A DNA stretch of 64,000 nt from DAMCZI01 sp032095175 (GCA_032095175.1 DAMCZI010000027.1:1-64000); one strand, 5' to 3'. Shown: positions 16,228-25,019, counted from the stretch's first letter. The notes: generated by a model from the letters alone, not told the origin. A program made the numbers and translations.

Positions 16228-17503
16228 TCATTTACTTAAAAACAAAGATTATCTACTATTATTGCTTGGAGACCTTGTGTCCCTTGTTGGTTCGAGGATG
16301 CAAAGCTTTGCACTATCACTCTATGTATTAAACACTACAGGTTCCGCAGCTAAATTCGCATCTATTTTATCAATTACTTTTATACCAGAATTAATATTAG
16401 GTCCAATAGCAGGGGTTTTTGCAGATTGGTTTGACAGAAAGAAGCTCATAGTTACTTTGGATATTTTAAGTGGCACACTGGTTGGTATTTATGCTTTAAT
16501 CTATTTAATAGATAAGAGTTTTATAAATATATTTAGCATAACAATACTAGTTGCATTGCTTTCAATTATATCAACCATCTTTCAACCTGCAATTGCAACT
16601 ATAACTCCAGGAATAGTTAAAAAGGAGCAGCTTGTAGATGCTAATGGCTTAAGTACAATAGTTTCAGCAGGGGGAAGACTTGCTGCACCAATAATAGCAG
16701 GACTATTTTTACAGAAGTTTGGCTTGTTTTGGATATTTATAATTAACTCTCTAAGCTTTCTATGCTCTGCTGCAAGTGAGACTTTTATAAATATTCCAAA
16801 GAATAATAGGAAACATGAAAAAATAACCTTTAAGGTCTTCTTTCTAGACTTTTCCGAGGGAATTAAATTTATATATAATAATAAACTGATTTTAGGAATA
16901 GGCATTTTGCTGCTATCTGTAAATTTTTTTATTGCCCCGGTAATTATTGTAGGGGAACCCTATATATTAAAAACCATTTTAAAGATTTCAGATACTCAGT
17001 ATGGCTTTTTTCAGTCTGGTTTAATGATTCCTATGTTTGCAGCACCAGTACTGTGCAGCCTTGTTTCTAAAAAAGTAAGTCTAAATAAAATTATATATGG
17101 AAGTATGATTATAAACTCATTAATTGTAGCAATAATAGGTGTTGCAACAACAAATACATACTTAAGCATGTTTAAAAGTAATTTGATACCATTTATAATC
17201 ATATTTATGCTCTTTTTTATAATCAGCATATTTGATTTAATCAGCAATTTAGCTATCTGTTCAATGGAACAAGAAATTGTTCCCCTTTCACTACTGGGAA
17301 GAGTTGAAAGTGTGCTTACAAGCATTGCCTTTGCACTAACTCCATTAGGGCAGATTATTTTTGGTTTTCTGCTTGATAAGTTTAATGCTTGCGTGTGCAT
17401 TATTGCTGTAAGTATATTGACATTAATAAGTGTTATACTGACTAAGAGCTTGTTTTTAAACATCAATAAAGCTAATATCGATATCAATTCCAATCAATCT
17501 TAA
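16220..17503 (+). CDS. MFS efflux transporter
   Basis: A 427-residue, about 12-helix permease of the major facilitator superfamily, MFS_3-like branch that includes macrolide exporters and EntS. Visible features are NKDYLLLLLGDLVSLVGSRMQSFALSLYVL at the N-terminus and GVFADWFDRKKLIV, the loop 2-3 signature. It starts at a TTG with AGGAGGA seven bases upstream. Translation appears controlled by the leader peptide and 15-bp stem just upstream, which suggests induction by a ribosome-acting compound, perhaps its substrate. Terminator at 17547. Confidence 0.9.
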   Translation: MNFHLLKNKDYLLLLLGDLVSLVGSRMQSFALSLYVLNTTGSAAKFASILSITFIPELILGPIAGVFADWFDRKKLIVTLDILSGTLVGIYALIYLIDKSFINIFSITILVALLSIISTIFQPAIATITPGIVKKEQLVDANGLSTIVSAGGRLAAPIIAGLFLQKFGLFWIFIINSLSFLCSAASETFINIPKNNRKHEKITFKVFFLDFSEGIKFIYNNKLILGIGILLLSVNFFIAPVIIVGEPYILKTILKISDTQYGFFQSGLMIPMFAAPVLCSLVSKKVSLNKIIYGSMIINSLIVAIIGVATTNTYLSMFKSNLIPFIIIFMLFFIISIFDLISNLAICSMEQEIVPLSLLGRVESVLTSIAFALTPLGQIIFGFLLDKFNACVCIIAVSILTLISVILTKSLFLNINKANIDINSNQS

Positions 17504-17546
17504 TTTAATTTTTAGAGAAGTTTGCTTATAAGATTATGCTTTTTAT

Positions 17547-17584
17547 CAAGAGGGATAAAATAATGTCCCTCTTGTTTATATTTT
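17547..17584 (+). terminator. Terminator of the MFS exporter
   Basis: CAAGAGGGA (17547-17555) pairs with TCCCTCTTG (17566-17574), followed by a U-rich stretch. Confidence 0.85.
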
Positions 17585-17699
17585 ACAACCGAGGATCATT
17601 TTGAAAATTTTGCAATAATAGATGTTAATACCACTTGAATCTGGTAAAATTAAATTATTGTAAGCTATAACAGTATCTTTATTATAGGGGGTTTTAATT

Positions 17700-19232
17700 T
17701 TGGGACATATTAACGAAAACAGCGTTCTGGATTTTTATATTGAGCAAATTCACCAGGACAACATTGAATTTCTAAAGGAAAGGGATGAATTTAAAAAGCA
17801 AATAGAGAACAAAATACTCGAACTTAAAAATGATGAAAGTGAGCATTCAAAAATTCAAGTGGCAAAGGATTTATGGAAACTGCTGTTTGAAGCTGCAATG
17901 AGCTATATAGATCCTGATAAAGGTGGATATGACAGGTTGTTTAAATACTTTGATGAATATGTGGACTTTGAAGAGCTAATCTTTGCCTCAGATTCCTTTT
18001 ACAGAGATCATACACTTCACTGTCTCTGGGTTTATTTCTTAGGAGAATATATTATCAAAAGCAGACAATTCAATTTTATAACAGAAAGCACAAATACCGA
18101 ATATAACATCCAACGTAATATATATGAAGACATGAAAAAATTAAATAATGATGGTTTTCTTGATGATCCTGTAAAAACGTATGGTGATCTTCTTAGTTAT
18201 TTTAAAAAAGATGATTCTATAAGATGTATATCTGCTCTAACACATGATCTTGGATATCCATTAAAAAAGATTTATCGAATAAATAAGTCGATAAAAAACA
18301 TTCTTCCTTATTTTGATGTAGAAAACTATGATGAATTTAATTTTAACTATTCTGGTACACAACAAAACTTTATAGACTGCTTTATAAATTTATTAAGTTG
18401 GAAGATATACTATTCAACACTGCCTGAATGTAAAGATCCTGAAGTAGAAGATAAATACACATATATAGGACCATCTAGAAATATGCTAGGCATAAATTGG
18501 GAAACATTGAAAGAAATATCACAAGATGAATTGCTTAGATTAAAAAGAACATTCATTATGGAGTTAAACATTCGCCAAAGTACATCCGCCAAATTCAGGT
18601 ATTCAAATGACTTTGAAAAATACCAGCATGGAATTATGAGTGCCTTTTTGCTTATGAAAAACTTAAATGCCTTTAAGAAGATAAATGTTTCATATTGTGA
18701 TTATATGCATATTCCTACATATGCTAATAATTTCTCTGATATTCAAACAAAAACAGATATTTTAAAAGCAATATCAGATCATACATGTGAAAGCTATCAA
18801 ATTAAAAATTTAAGTACTACCTCTTCTTTCCTAACCTTTATCGATGAACTCGAGGAATTCTCTAGAACATCAAGGGCTAATCAGAACAGACAATATGTAA
18901 GTGAATTTTGTAAAACAGATATTTATATGAAGGATGAATATATGAATATAGATTTTACCTTTGATAATACTAAAATAGGAAATCTTGATCCCGAAATAGC
19001 TTTTAAGGGAAGGTGTAAACGCTTCTTAAGCCTTTTTGATATACCAAACCTTGACGAAAAATTTAAAATTAGATTAAGCTGTATAGGAAAACTCCCCTAT
19101 GATGATAACACATATAAACTTGAGATAAGTAGAAAATATGCAAATATATTTATAAACGATGTTGAGCAAAGTATACCTAGATATCTAAAAACAACCCAGT
19201 TCTATACAAAGGAAGAATATATGAAAATGTAG
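17700..19232 (+). CDS. HD-domain putative phosphohydrolase
   Basis: A 510-residue soluble protein I cannot name by family. It carries a spread set of HD-type metal ligands: RDHTLH at 102-107, THDLG at 181-185 (the HD pair at 182-183), YQHG with His310, ISDHT with Asp360-His361, and FIDELEEFSR with Asp382. This order (H...HD...H...H...D) is that of HD superfamily enzymes acting on nucleotides or signalling nucleotides. The N-terminal 60 residues look coiled-coil; the last 110 look like a separate beta-containing domain. It starts at TTG after AGGGGG. It is monocistronic, followed by a dispersed repeat. Confidence 0.65.
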   Translation: MGHINENSVLDFYIEQIHQDNIEFLKERDEFKKQIENKILELKNDESEHSKIQVAKDLWKLLFEAAMSYIDPDKGGYDRLFKYFDEYVDFEELIFASDSFYRDHTLHCLWVYFLGEYIIKSRQFNFITESTNTEYNIQRNIYEDMKKLNNDGFLDDPVKTYGDLLSYFKKDDSIRCISALTHDLGYPLKKIYRINKSIKNILPYFDVENYDEFNFNYSGTQQNFIDCFINLLSWKIYYSTLPECKDPEVEDKYTYIGPSRNMLGINWETLKEISQDELLRLKRTFIMELNIRQSTSAKFRYSNDFEKYQHGIMSAFLLMKNLNAFKKINVSYCDYMHIPTYANNFSDIQTKTDILKAISDHTCESYQIKNLSTTSSFLTFIDELEEFSRTSRANQNRQYVSEFCKTDIYMKDEYMNIDFTFDNTKIGNLDPEIAFKGRCKRFLSLFDIPNLDEKFKIRLSCIGKLPYDDNTYKLEISRKYANIFINDVEQSIPRYLKTTQFYTKEEYMKM

Positions 19233-19252
19233 TTATGATGTGAATTGGAAGC

Positions 19253-19370
19253 TATATAAATCGCAATAAAGATTTTGAATAATGTACATTGCGATTTATG
19301 AATCTATGAATATGATTTTGCATAAATGTTTGGGGTCAAGCAATGTAGAATCATTTATACGAAACATATA
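19253..19370 (-). repeat. Two-hairpin dispersed repeat, family A copy 2 (inverted)
   Basis: Reverse orientation of the element at 1859. First stem AAATCGCAATAAAG...CATTGCGATTT, then TTTGCATAAATG with CATTTATACGAAA, joined by AATGTAGAATCATT. It lies 21 bases after the HD gene and takes up half of the 267-base gap. Confidence 0.85.
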
Positions 19371-19499
19371 ATTACCTAACAAATAACATAAATATACAAG
19401 AATAATTTTAAATAAATGATGTTTAATTTGTACATCTCTGTTAAAATAAATTTAAATATCAAGGGTTTAAATATAATGCTTTGTTAAGGGGGAATGGTT

Positions 19500-19985
19500 G
19501 TGAGATTTTTAATGAGGCAAAGGTTCTTTTCATTTGGAGACAGCTTTTCAATCAAGGACGAGAATGAGAATGACGTGTTTACAGTTGAAGGACAAGTATT
19601 TAGCTTTGGAGATAAGCTTTCTTTTCAGGACATGGGCGGAAATGAGATTTTCTTTATAAAGCAGAAGATTACATTCTTTGGGAATACATATGAAATTTAT
19701 CAGAATGGTGAACTCTACGGTGTATTAACTAAGGAGCTTCTTACATTTTTCAACTGCCGCTTCAATATTGAAACATCCAACTACGGAGATATAGAGGTTG
19801 AGGGAGATTTCACGGATCATGAGTATTCCTTTTCAAAGGATGGCAGAACTATTGCAAGCATATCAAAGCAATGGTTCTCCTGGACAGATTCCTATGGAAT
19901 TGATATTGCACCAGGGGAAAATGAAGCTTTTATACTTGCCTGTGTAGTTATAATCGATATGATTTGCCATGATAAGCATAACTAA
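19500..19985 (+). CDS. LURP-one-related (DUF567/YxjI-like) protein
   Basis: A 161-residue beta-barrel protein of the LURP-one/tubby C-terminal-like superfamily. The start MRFLMRQRFFSFGDSFSIKDENENDVFTVEGQVFSFGDKLSFQD and the two-strand repeats are typical; the last helix FILACVVIIDMIC matches the central hydrophobic helix. The GTG at 19500 is preferred, with AAGGGGG seven bases away; an ATG at 19494 sits on top of that site. The bacterial members are thought to bind lipid or membrane, but no activity is established. Confidence 0.88.
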   Translation: MRFLMRQRFFSFGDSFSIKDENENDVFTVEGQVFSFGDKLSFQDMGGNEIFFIKQKITFFGNTYEIYQNGELYGVLTKELLTFFNCRFNIETSNYGDIEVEGDFTDHEYSFSKDGRTIASISKQWFSWTDSYGIDIAPGENEAFILACVVIIDMICHDKHN

Positions 19986-20000
19986 AATATAAGGGATCTA

Positions 20001-20110
20001 TATATTTCGCATTAATGATTTTACATTTAAAAATCATTAATGCGAAATATTTTCCTAAATTCATATAACTCAATAAATACCTTAATATAAAATTTTTATT
20101 GCGATATATA
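20001..20110 (+). repeat. Two-hairpin dispersed repeat, variant B copy 1
   Basis: ATATTTCGCATTAATGATTTT pairs perfectly with its complement ending at 20050 (loop ACATTT). Then TAACTCAATAAATACC... pairs with TTTTTATTGCGATATA. It is related to family A but has symmetrical first stems. The word TTTTCCTAAATTCATATAAC joins the stems and recurs at 35168. Confidence 0.8.
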
Positions 20111-20126
20111 CCATAAATTATCGTTC

Positions 20127-20190
20127 AACCCGGCATGAATTCCTTTTAAAACGTTCCACCTAATGTTTTAAAAGGAATTCATGCCGGGTT
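20127..20190. repeat. Long hairpin (family F, single copy here)
   Basis: AACCCGGCATGAATTCC... forms a 26-bp perfect stem with ...GGAATTCATGCCGGGTT across a short loop. It is followed by TTTCATTGTTTTTT and could work as a terminator on the plus strand. It lies between a variant B repeat and a family D repeat, three hairpins in a row. Confidence 0.8.
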
Positions 20191-20212
20191 TCATTGTTTT
20201 TTGCATTTTAAA

Positions 20213-20286
20213 AGTGATAGTCACTTGGATCATTTAGGCAAAAAATAATTTCTTAAAACAACTCATAGCTCAAGTGCCTGTTACCT
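20213..20286. repeat. Degenerate hairpin, family D copy 2
   Basis: GTGATAGTCACTTGG near 20213 pairs poorly with TCAAGTGCCTGTTACCT at 20270-20286; the words AGTCACTTG and CAAGTGCCTGTTACC mark it as a decayed copy of the elements at 14409 and 41171. With 20001-20190 it fills the 430-base gap before the next gene. Confidence 0.65.
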
Positions 20287-20344
20287 AAGGATAAGATATA
20301 ACATTTCTTGCATACAGCCCTATTCCCTTTTTCAATAAACATGC

Positions 20345-20407
20345 TATAATGTTAATATATGTTAATTATTTGAAAAAGGGAGGTGTAATCAGGGACAAGC
20401 TTCCCTG
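20345..20407 (+). promoter_or_regulatory. Extended -10 promoter and hairpin between SD and start
   Basis: TGCTATAAT (20342-20350) is an extended -10. A good SD, AGGGAGGTG (20378-20386), lies about 30 bases from the ATG at 20416, too far by itself. Between them CAGGGA (20390-20395) and TCCCTG (20402-20407) form a hairpin that would bring the SD close to the start. Confidence 0.45.
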
Positions 20408-20415
20408 GTATAAGA

Positions 20416-21462
20416 ATGAATCAAGAGTTTAAAAAAATACTTCTTTTATTCTTTGGCTTTTCTATAGTGACATTTATTCTAATAATTTTTATAACCCTAA
20501 ATTCAAAGGAAAAACCATTAACACCTCAAGCAAAAAAGATAGAGACTTCTTCAAATGCAGATAAATCTGCTATAAGCCTTCCCACTAATGAAAATGTATG
20601 TGGGAATACCCCTGAAAATTTGATTTACAGAGGCAGCTTTGCAGGCTATAAGGATTACGTTTATTATTCAATACCCAAAAACGAAGAGAAATTATACCGC
20701 ATGAGAACCAATGGAACTGACAAACAGAAAATAGGCGATATAAAAACAAAGTTTATAAATATTATCAGCGATCGTATATTCTTTGTTAACTCTGATGATA
20801 TGGATAAAATATATGTTATGGACTTGGAAGGAAAAGATAGTACAATATTTCTCGATGAATCAGTACTATTTCTTTTCATCAGGGGAGAATGGTTATATTT
20901 TATAAAAGAAACTGAACCTCAAAGCTTATATAAAATGAAGGTTGATAAGAGCTTTTCCACAAAAATACTTGAAGACAGCAAAAAAACAGATAAGATGTTT
21001 GATCCTCCACTTTATAATATAACATCAGATTACATTTATTATGTAGACAGCTCCAATGCACTCTGCAAAGTAAATTTTGATGGAAGTGACAAAACTGTTA
21101 TTGCACAGGATAATGCAGGACCGTTTATAGTTATAAAAAATTGGATCTATTACATAAACCATTCTGATAGCAATAAAATCTACAAGGTAAAAACCGATGG
21201 TTCAAGAAGAGCTAAATTTGTTGATGAAAACGTTATTTCTATGAATGCTTCTGATGGTTATATATATTTCTCTCTTGAATCTAAAGGAACATATAAAATG
21301 AAATACGACGGAACAGGTGTAAAAAGGCTGACTGATATCACTGGGTGTGATATACATACCTATGATAAGTGGATATACTTTTGGGATCACAGCAGTGGAT
21401 ATAGCGTTACATATCAGGCTAAAAATGACGGAAAGGTGATTTCAATTATAAATCATGAATAA
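20416..21462 (+). CDS. DUF5050-type propeller protein, membrane-anchored
   Basis: A 348-residue protein with an N-terminal transmembrane anchor (KILLLFFGFSIVTFILIIFITL) and then a beta-propeller built from repeats such as YYSIPKNEEKLYRMRTNGTDKQKIG, YYVDSSNALCKVNFDGSDKTVI and YYINHSDSNKIYKVKTDGSRRAKF. The NKIYKVKTDGS unit is typical of DUF5050 / low-density-lipoprotein-receptor-like propellers of Clostridia. It faces the outside; the ligand is unknown. The frame is blocked by a stop just upstream, so the ATG at 20416 must be the start despite the distant SD. Confidence 0.85.
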   Translation: MNQEFKKILLLFFGFSIVTFILIIFITLNSKEKPLTPQAKKIETSSNADKSAISLPTNENVCGNTPENLIYRGSFAGYKDYVYYSIPKNEEKLYRMRTNGTDKQKIGDIKTKFINIISDRIFFVNSDDMDKIYVMDLEGKDSTIFLDESVLFLFIRGEWLYFIKETEPQSLYKMKVDKSFSTKILEDSKKTDKMFDPPLYNITSDYIYYVDSSNALCKVNFDGSDKTVIAQDNAGPFIVIKNWIYYINHSDSNKIYKVKTDGSRRAKFVDENVISMNASDGYIYFSLESKGTYKMKYDGTGVKRLTDITGCDIHTYDKWIYFWDHSSGYSVTYQAKNDGKVISIINHE

Positions 21463-21475
21463 TTATATATTTTGC

Positions 21476-21524
21476 AATAAAAGATTCAGGTAAGGATTCT
21501 ATCCAATCTGGGTCTTTTATTTTA
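21476..21524 (+). terminator. Terminator of the DUF5050 gene
   Basis: AATAAAAGATTCAG pairs (with G-U pairs) with CTGGGTCTTTTATT (21508-21521) and runs into Us. Confidence 0.7.
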
Positions 21525-21708
21525 ACTATAAAAAGCGCTAAAATAGCTATACTAATTCTCTCCCTTATTATCCAATATAAAATACTATATAATTTTATTA
21601 TAATAATACAATCTATGCATTCTATCCATCATAATCAAAGCTTTAATGTTTGATGCTTATGAGGATAAAATTTGCACACTGTACATGTATGGAATTGGAG
21701 GGGATACT

Positions 21709-22503
21709 ATGAAAAATATTATCGATAGGGCAATGGGATATAAATATACTTCTTTAGAGTATGTTGATGCTGAAGACCTGGAAGAAGCTTCTATTCTCTT
21801 TGATATGGAGGAATATATATTTATATATAAGGAATTAGAAAATAAAATAAGGATTTATTGGGCAACTGCATCAAAGGAAGAATTTATCATTGGATTTAAG
21901 AAAGCAATTAAGATACTTGAAGAAAAATACAAGAAAAAAATCTACATTGAATTTATTCCTGAAGATTTTATAGAAATCCTTGAAGACCTTGGATTTAAAA
22001 TTGTAAGTGAATATGTTGATTTTTGGAATACCGATTTATCAGATATAAAACCAAACTCACAAAATCAATACTGTGTAGAAACCATTAAACCCAATGAATA
22101 TCATGCTGCAGGTGAAGTATTAAGAGGCTGCAAAGGATATTCTAGAGGATTTTCTGGGGAATCTGACGAATGGGTTAAGGAATGGAATGAATCCGATAAT
22201 TTCTCCATTCTTACAGCAAAGATTGATGACAAAATTACAGGTGTATGCTGTGTTGGGCTTTATGGCTTTGAAAGCGAAAAGGGCACCGTTTTATGGATAA
22301 GAAAAATTGCTGTTGCTCCTTCATATCATGGCAAGGGTGTAGGACGCTGTCTTTTAGAAAGCGCTATGATGTGGGGAATAAAAAATGGTGCAAAGCGAAG
22401 CTTTCTTGCCTGTGATACCGAGAATTATAACGCAATTAAACTATATGAGAATCTAGGATATAGAAAGAGTGATGGTCGAGGGGAAATCGATATGGAAAAT
22501 TAA
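21709..22503 (+). CDS. GNAT family N-acetyltransferase
   Basis: A 264-residue two-part protein. The C-terminal ~140 residues are a GNAT domain with motif A IAVAPSYHGKGVGRCLLESAMMWG and the following FLACDTENYNAIKLYENLGYRKS. The N-terminal ~120 residues are a divergent, possibly degenerate GNAT fold. The ATG at 21709 is chosen for the GGAGGGG just upstream; the longer frame from 21646 has no such site. Substrate unknown. It is followed by its own terminator. Confidence 0.83.
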   Translation: MKNIIDRAMGYKYTSLEYVDAEDLEEASILFDMEEYIFIYKELENKIRIYWATASKEEFIIGFKKAIKILEEKYKKKIYIEFIPEDFIEILEDLGFKIVSEYVDFWNTDLSDIKPNSQNQYCVETIKPNEYHAAGEVLRGCKGYSRGFSGESDEWVKEWNESDNFSILTAKIDDKITGVCCVGLYGFESEKGTVLWIRKIAVAPSYHGKGVGRCLLESAMMWGIKNGAKRSFLACDTENYNAIKLYENLGYRKSDGRGEIDMEN

Positions 22504-22519
22504 ACTTAGGTGTATTAAA

Positions 22520-22549
22520 GACATGTCTTCAATCTGGAGGCATGTTTTT
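22520..22549 (+). terminator. Terminator of the GNAT gene
   Basis: ACATGTCTTC pairs with GGAGGCATGT across five bases, followed by five Us. Confidence 0.75.
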
Positions 22550-22676
22550 AATTTTTATATTTTCTTAATACCTTGATATTTATAATGTATACATGATACT
22601 TATATGGTAAAATATACATAATAATTAAATGCTTCTAAGCGATTTATATAGCAAAAACATTTTAAGGAGGGGTTTT

Positions 22677-23771
22677 ATGGGAAATTGCTGTGATTATCTA
22701 ACTGGAGAAATTGATGAACTTATGGAAGAATACCTTAAAGATGGAACTCTCAACGGAAGCATACTGGTATCCCAAGGGAGAAATGTACTCTATAAAAGGG
22801 GCCTTGGTTATGCAAATATGGAATGGAAAATACCAAATGAACCAGACACAAGGCACAGTGCAGGTTCCCTTATTAATCAGTTTACTTCCATGCTTATTTT
22901 GCAGTTAGTTGAAGCAGGTAAGATAAGTTTAGATGGTTATATAACTGATTACCTTGATTATTATCGCAGCGATACAGGAAAACTTATATCCATATACAAT
23001 CTGTTAACCTGTACATCAGGCATACCTAACTATACAGAAAAACCAGGATTTATAGAAAACAAAATACACCAAGCAGAATACACTGTTAAAAATTTTATTA
23101 CTGACTACTGCCGTGATGACCTTAAATTTGAACCTGGAACTAAGTTTACTTACAGCAATTCCGATTATTGTATTCTTGGAGCTATCATAGAAAAGGTTAC
23201 TGGAAAAAGCTTTGGTGAGGTATTAAAGGAAAATATTCTCCTTCCATTAAACATGACAAACTCTGGATATGATGATGATTATGCAATTGTTGAAAAGCGT
23301 TCCTCTACATATGAAAAAACCATTAAAGGCTACAAAAAGGTTAATTGCTGGGATAGAAACACAGTCTATGCATCAGGCTCAATGTATTCAACAGTAGAAG
23401 ATTTATTTCTATGGGATCAAGCTCTATATACAGATAAGCTTCTTTCTAAAAAATACAGAGATATAATGTTTAAGCCCTTCATCAATAACTATGCCTGTGG
23501 ATGGGCAGTGGCAAAGGCCCCATTATGCGATCTTTGTAATTTTTTAAGTAATCCCTATGATTTTGTAAGTCCCTCAGATGATGAGCTTAAAAATATCGTT
23601 ACCACTGCATATCATACTGGAAATATTTTTGGTATGCATATCATCGTACTTAGAATAATCGATAAAAAGCAGTCTATAATCTTCATGGGCAATACAGGTA
23701 TTACTCCTCTTAATAGTGCCATTCGCGAAATAATTAAAATACTGAACTGTCCCCCTCTAGCTCATGCATAA
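22677..23771 (+). CDS. Serine beta-lactamase-like protein with altered SxxK motif
   Basis: A 364-residue protein of the class C beta-lactamase / D-alanyl carboxypeptidase-like superfamily. Three motifs line up in order: SLIN at 64-67 in place of SxxK, YSN at 159-161, and HTG at 313-315. The lysine that activates the serine is thus an asparagine, while the serine, tyrosine and HTG remain. No signal peptide is seen, so it is probably cytoplasmic. AAGGAGGGG precedes the ATG at 22677. It may be a pseudoenzyme, a binding protein, or an esterase with a changed mechanism. Confidence 0.82.
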   Translation: MGNCCDYLTGEIDELMEEYLKDGTLNGSILVSQGRNVLYKRGLGYANMEWKIPNEPDTRHSAGSLINQFTSMLILQLVEAGKISLDGYITDYLDYYRSDTGKLISIYNLLTCTSGIPNYTEKPGFIENKIHQAEYTVKNFITDYCRDDLKFEPGTKFTYSNSDYCILGAIIEKVTGKSFGEVLKENILLPLNMTNSGYDDDYAIVEKRSSTYEKTIKGYKKVNCWDRNTVYASGSMYSTVEDLFLWDQALYTDKLLSKKYRDIMFKPFINNYACGWAVAKAPLCDLCNFLSNPYDFVSPSDDELKNIVTTAYHTGNIFGMHIIVLRIIDKKQSIIFMGNTGITPLNSAIREIIKILNCPPLAHA

Positions 23772-23847
23772 GCTTAAAAATACCATACTATTGAATATTC
23801 TAAATAATGCATTCAATAAGTATAAAAATTATATATTTATTTAGAAG

Positions 23848-24318
23848 GTGATTTATACGAAAAGAAAAATAATACGAATTATTATAATTATCCTTATACT
23901 AGGATTAGGGTTTTATATCTTCTATCCTAGAAAGGCAAAGACTATTATAGGAGGAATCCCCTCTGGTAATCCCTATACCTCATGCCATGTAATGATTGAT
24001 AGAGTTGTATCAGGTCACTTAGTTCCAACAGACTCCTTTGAGATAAAGGATCAAAATAAAATAGCTAAAATATATGATTTTATAGCAAATCATAGGGTTA
24101 GAAAAACCTTTGAGCTTATAGATTCGGGATATCGGGGAGAAGGAGATAACTATCTGATACATTTTTATGGTAAAGCAATAGGTAAAGACTCCATTGAGTT
24201 TGTAGGTATTTCTAATAGTAGATATATTAGTCTTAAATCATGGACAGGTAAATCCAAAATGTATCGATTTACTCCAGACGAAATGGATTTAAAAAAGTTG
24301 GAAGAACTTATTAAATAA
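23848..24318 (+). CDS. Membrane-anchored protein of unknown function
   Basis: A 156-residue protein: short basic N-terminus, one transmembrane helix (IIRIIIIILILGLGFYIFY), and an external domain of ~120 residues. Not recognised. The start is uncertain: AGAAGGTG at 23843-23850 looks like the ribosome site, leaving the GTG at 23848 within it and no ATG at the right distance (the triplet there is ATA). It follows the beta-lactamase-like gene by 76 bases. The external domain may measure or bind something at the cell surface, but there is no evidence for this. Confidence 0.6.
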   Translation: MIYTKRKIIRIIIIILILGLGFYIFYPRKAKTIIGGIPSGNPYTSCHVMIDRVVSGHLVPTDSFEIKDQNKIAKIYDFIANHRVRKTFELIDSGYRGEGDNYLIHFYGKAIGKDSIEFVGISNSRYISLKSWTGKSKMYRFTPDEMDLKKLEELIK

Positions 24319-24323
24319 TTAAC

Positions 24324-24442
24324 TATATGTTCCGCACAAATAATTCTACATTGCTCAGCCATAAACATTTATACGAAATCATATTTCTTGATTTATTAAC
24401 CGTACAACACTCAATATAAAATCTATAGTGGGATTAATATAT
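24324..24442 (+). repeat. Two-hairpin dispersed repeat, family A copy 3
   Basis: TATATGTTCCGCACAAATAA then the shared ATTCTACATTGCTC and CATTTATACGAAATCATA, followed by the second stem region ending GGGATTAATAT. It is more diverged than copies 6 and 7. It starts six bases after the stop of the previous gene. Confidence 0.8.
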
Positions 24443-24458
24443 AAAACTTATCCCCATA

Positions 24459-24510
24459 CTCCAGGTTAAAGCATATAATAACATTGTGATTATATACCTG
24501 GAGGTTTTTT
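24459..24510 (+). promoter_or_regulatory. Terminator-like hairpin overlapping a ribosome binding site
   Basis: CTCCAGGT (24459-24466) pairs with ACCTGGAG (24496-24503), and six Us follow directly before the ATG at 24511. The same ACCTGGAGG is the SD of the DUF5661 gene. The structure could stop transcription or hide the SD. Confidence 0.5.
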
Positions 24511-24984
24511 ATGCATATAATGATGTATCCTGTACCCCAGATGCGTTACATCCCTGATTGTCCAATATGTAGAATATACCCCGATGACGACGAGCTTGAT
24601 GATTCTTGGAGTGATGAAATGCTTGAGGGTTATGAAGATTATTCTGATTTTAATGACTATAGCGATTTTAACGACTTTGGGGAATTTGATTACTCTGATT
24701 CAGACATGTATCGCGAAATCGGCACTCAACCTCAAGTACCTAGAAAAAGCTTTACACTTCAGGAAGCCATAGATATAGGTCGTACCCTAGGAATAGATTG
24801 GAACAGAAGTCCCTTTCCTCCAGAGCAATTCAGAATGGGACTCGATGTTGAATTGGAGCATGGAAGAAGGGATCCCGAAACTAACGTTACCGGGGATGAC
24901 CCTATCCTAACAGGTAAAATTGCCCTTGCCCATTTAAGAGAATTTCCAGACTACTACGACAGATTAAAAATGATCGAACAATAA
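24511..24984 (+). CDS. DUF5661 domain protein with acidic linker
   Basis: A 157-residue protein. The first ~35 residues include CPIC and a methionine-rich start. A very acidic, aromatic linker follows with a short tandem repeat (YSDFNDYSDFNDFGEFDYSD, about residues 49-68). The C-terminal ~75 residues (SFTLQEAIDIGRTLGIDWNRS ... MGLDVELEHGRRDPETNVTGDDPILTGKIALAHLREFPDYYDRL) match DUF5661, a small helical domain with no known activity. The ATG follows TGGAGG. Confidence 0.82.
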   Translation: MHIMMYPVPQMRYIPDCPICRIYPDDDELDDSWSDEMLEGYEDYSDFNDYSDFNDFGEFDYSDSDMYREIGTQPQVPRKSFTLQEAIDIGRTLGIDWNRSPFPPEQFRMGLDVELEHGRRDPETNVTGDDPILTGKIALAHLREFPDYYDRLKMIEQ

Positions 24985-25019
24985 TCTAAAAAAATTGTAT
25001 CACAATTTACTGACATACT

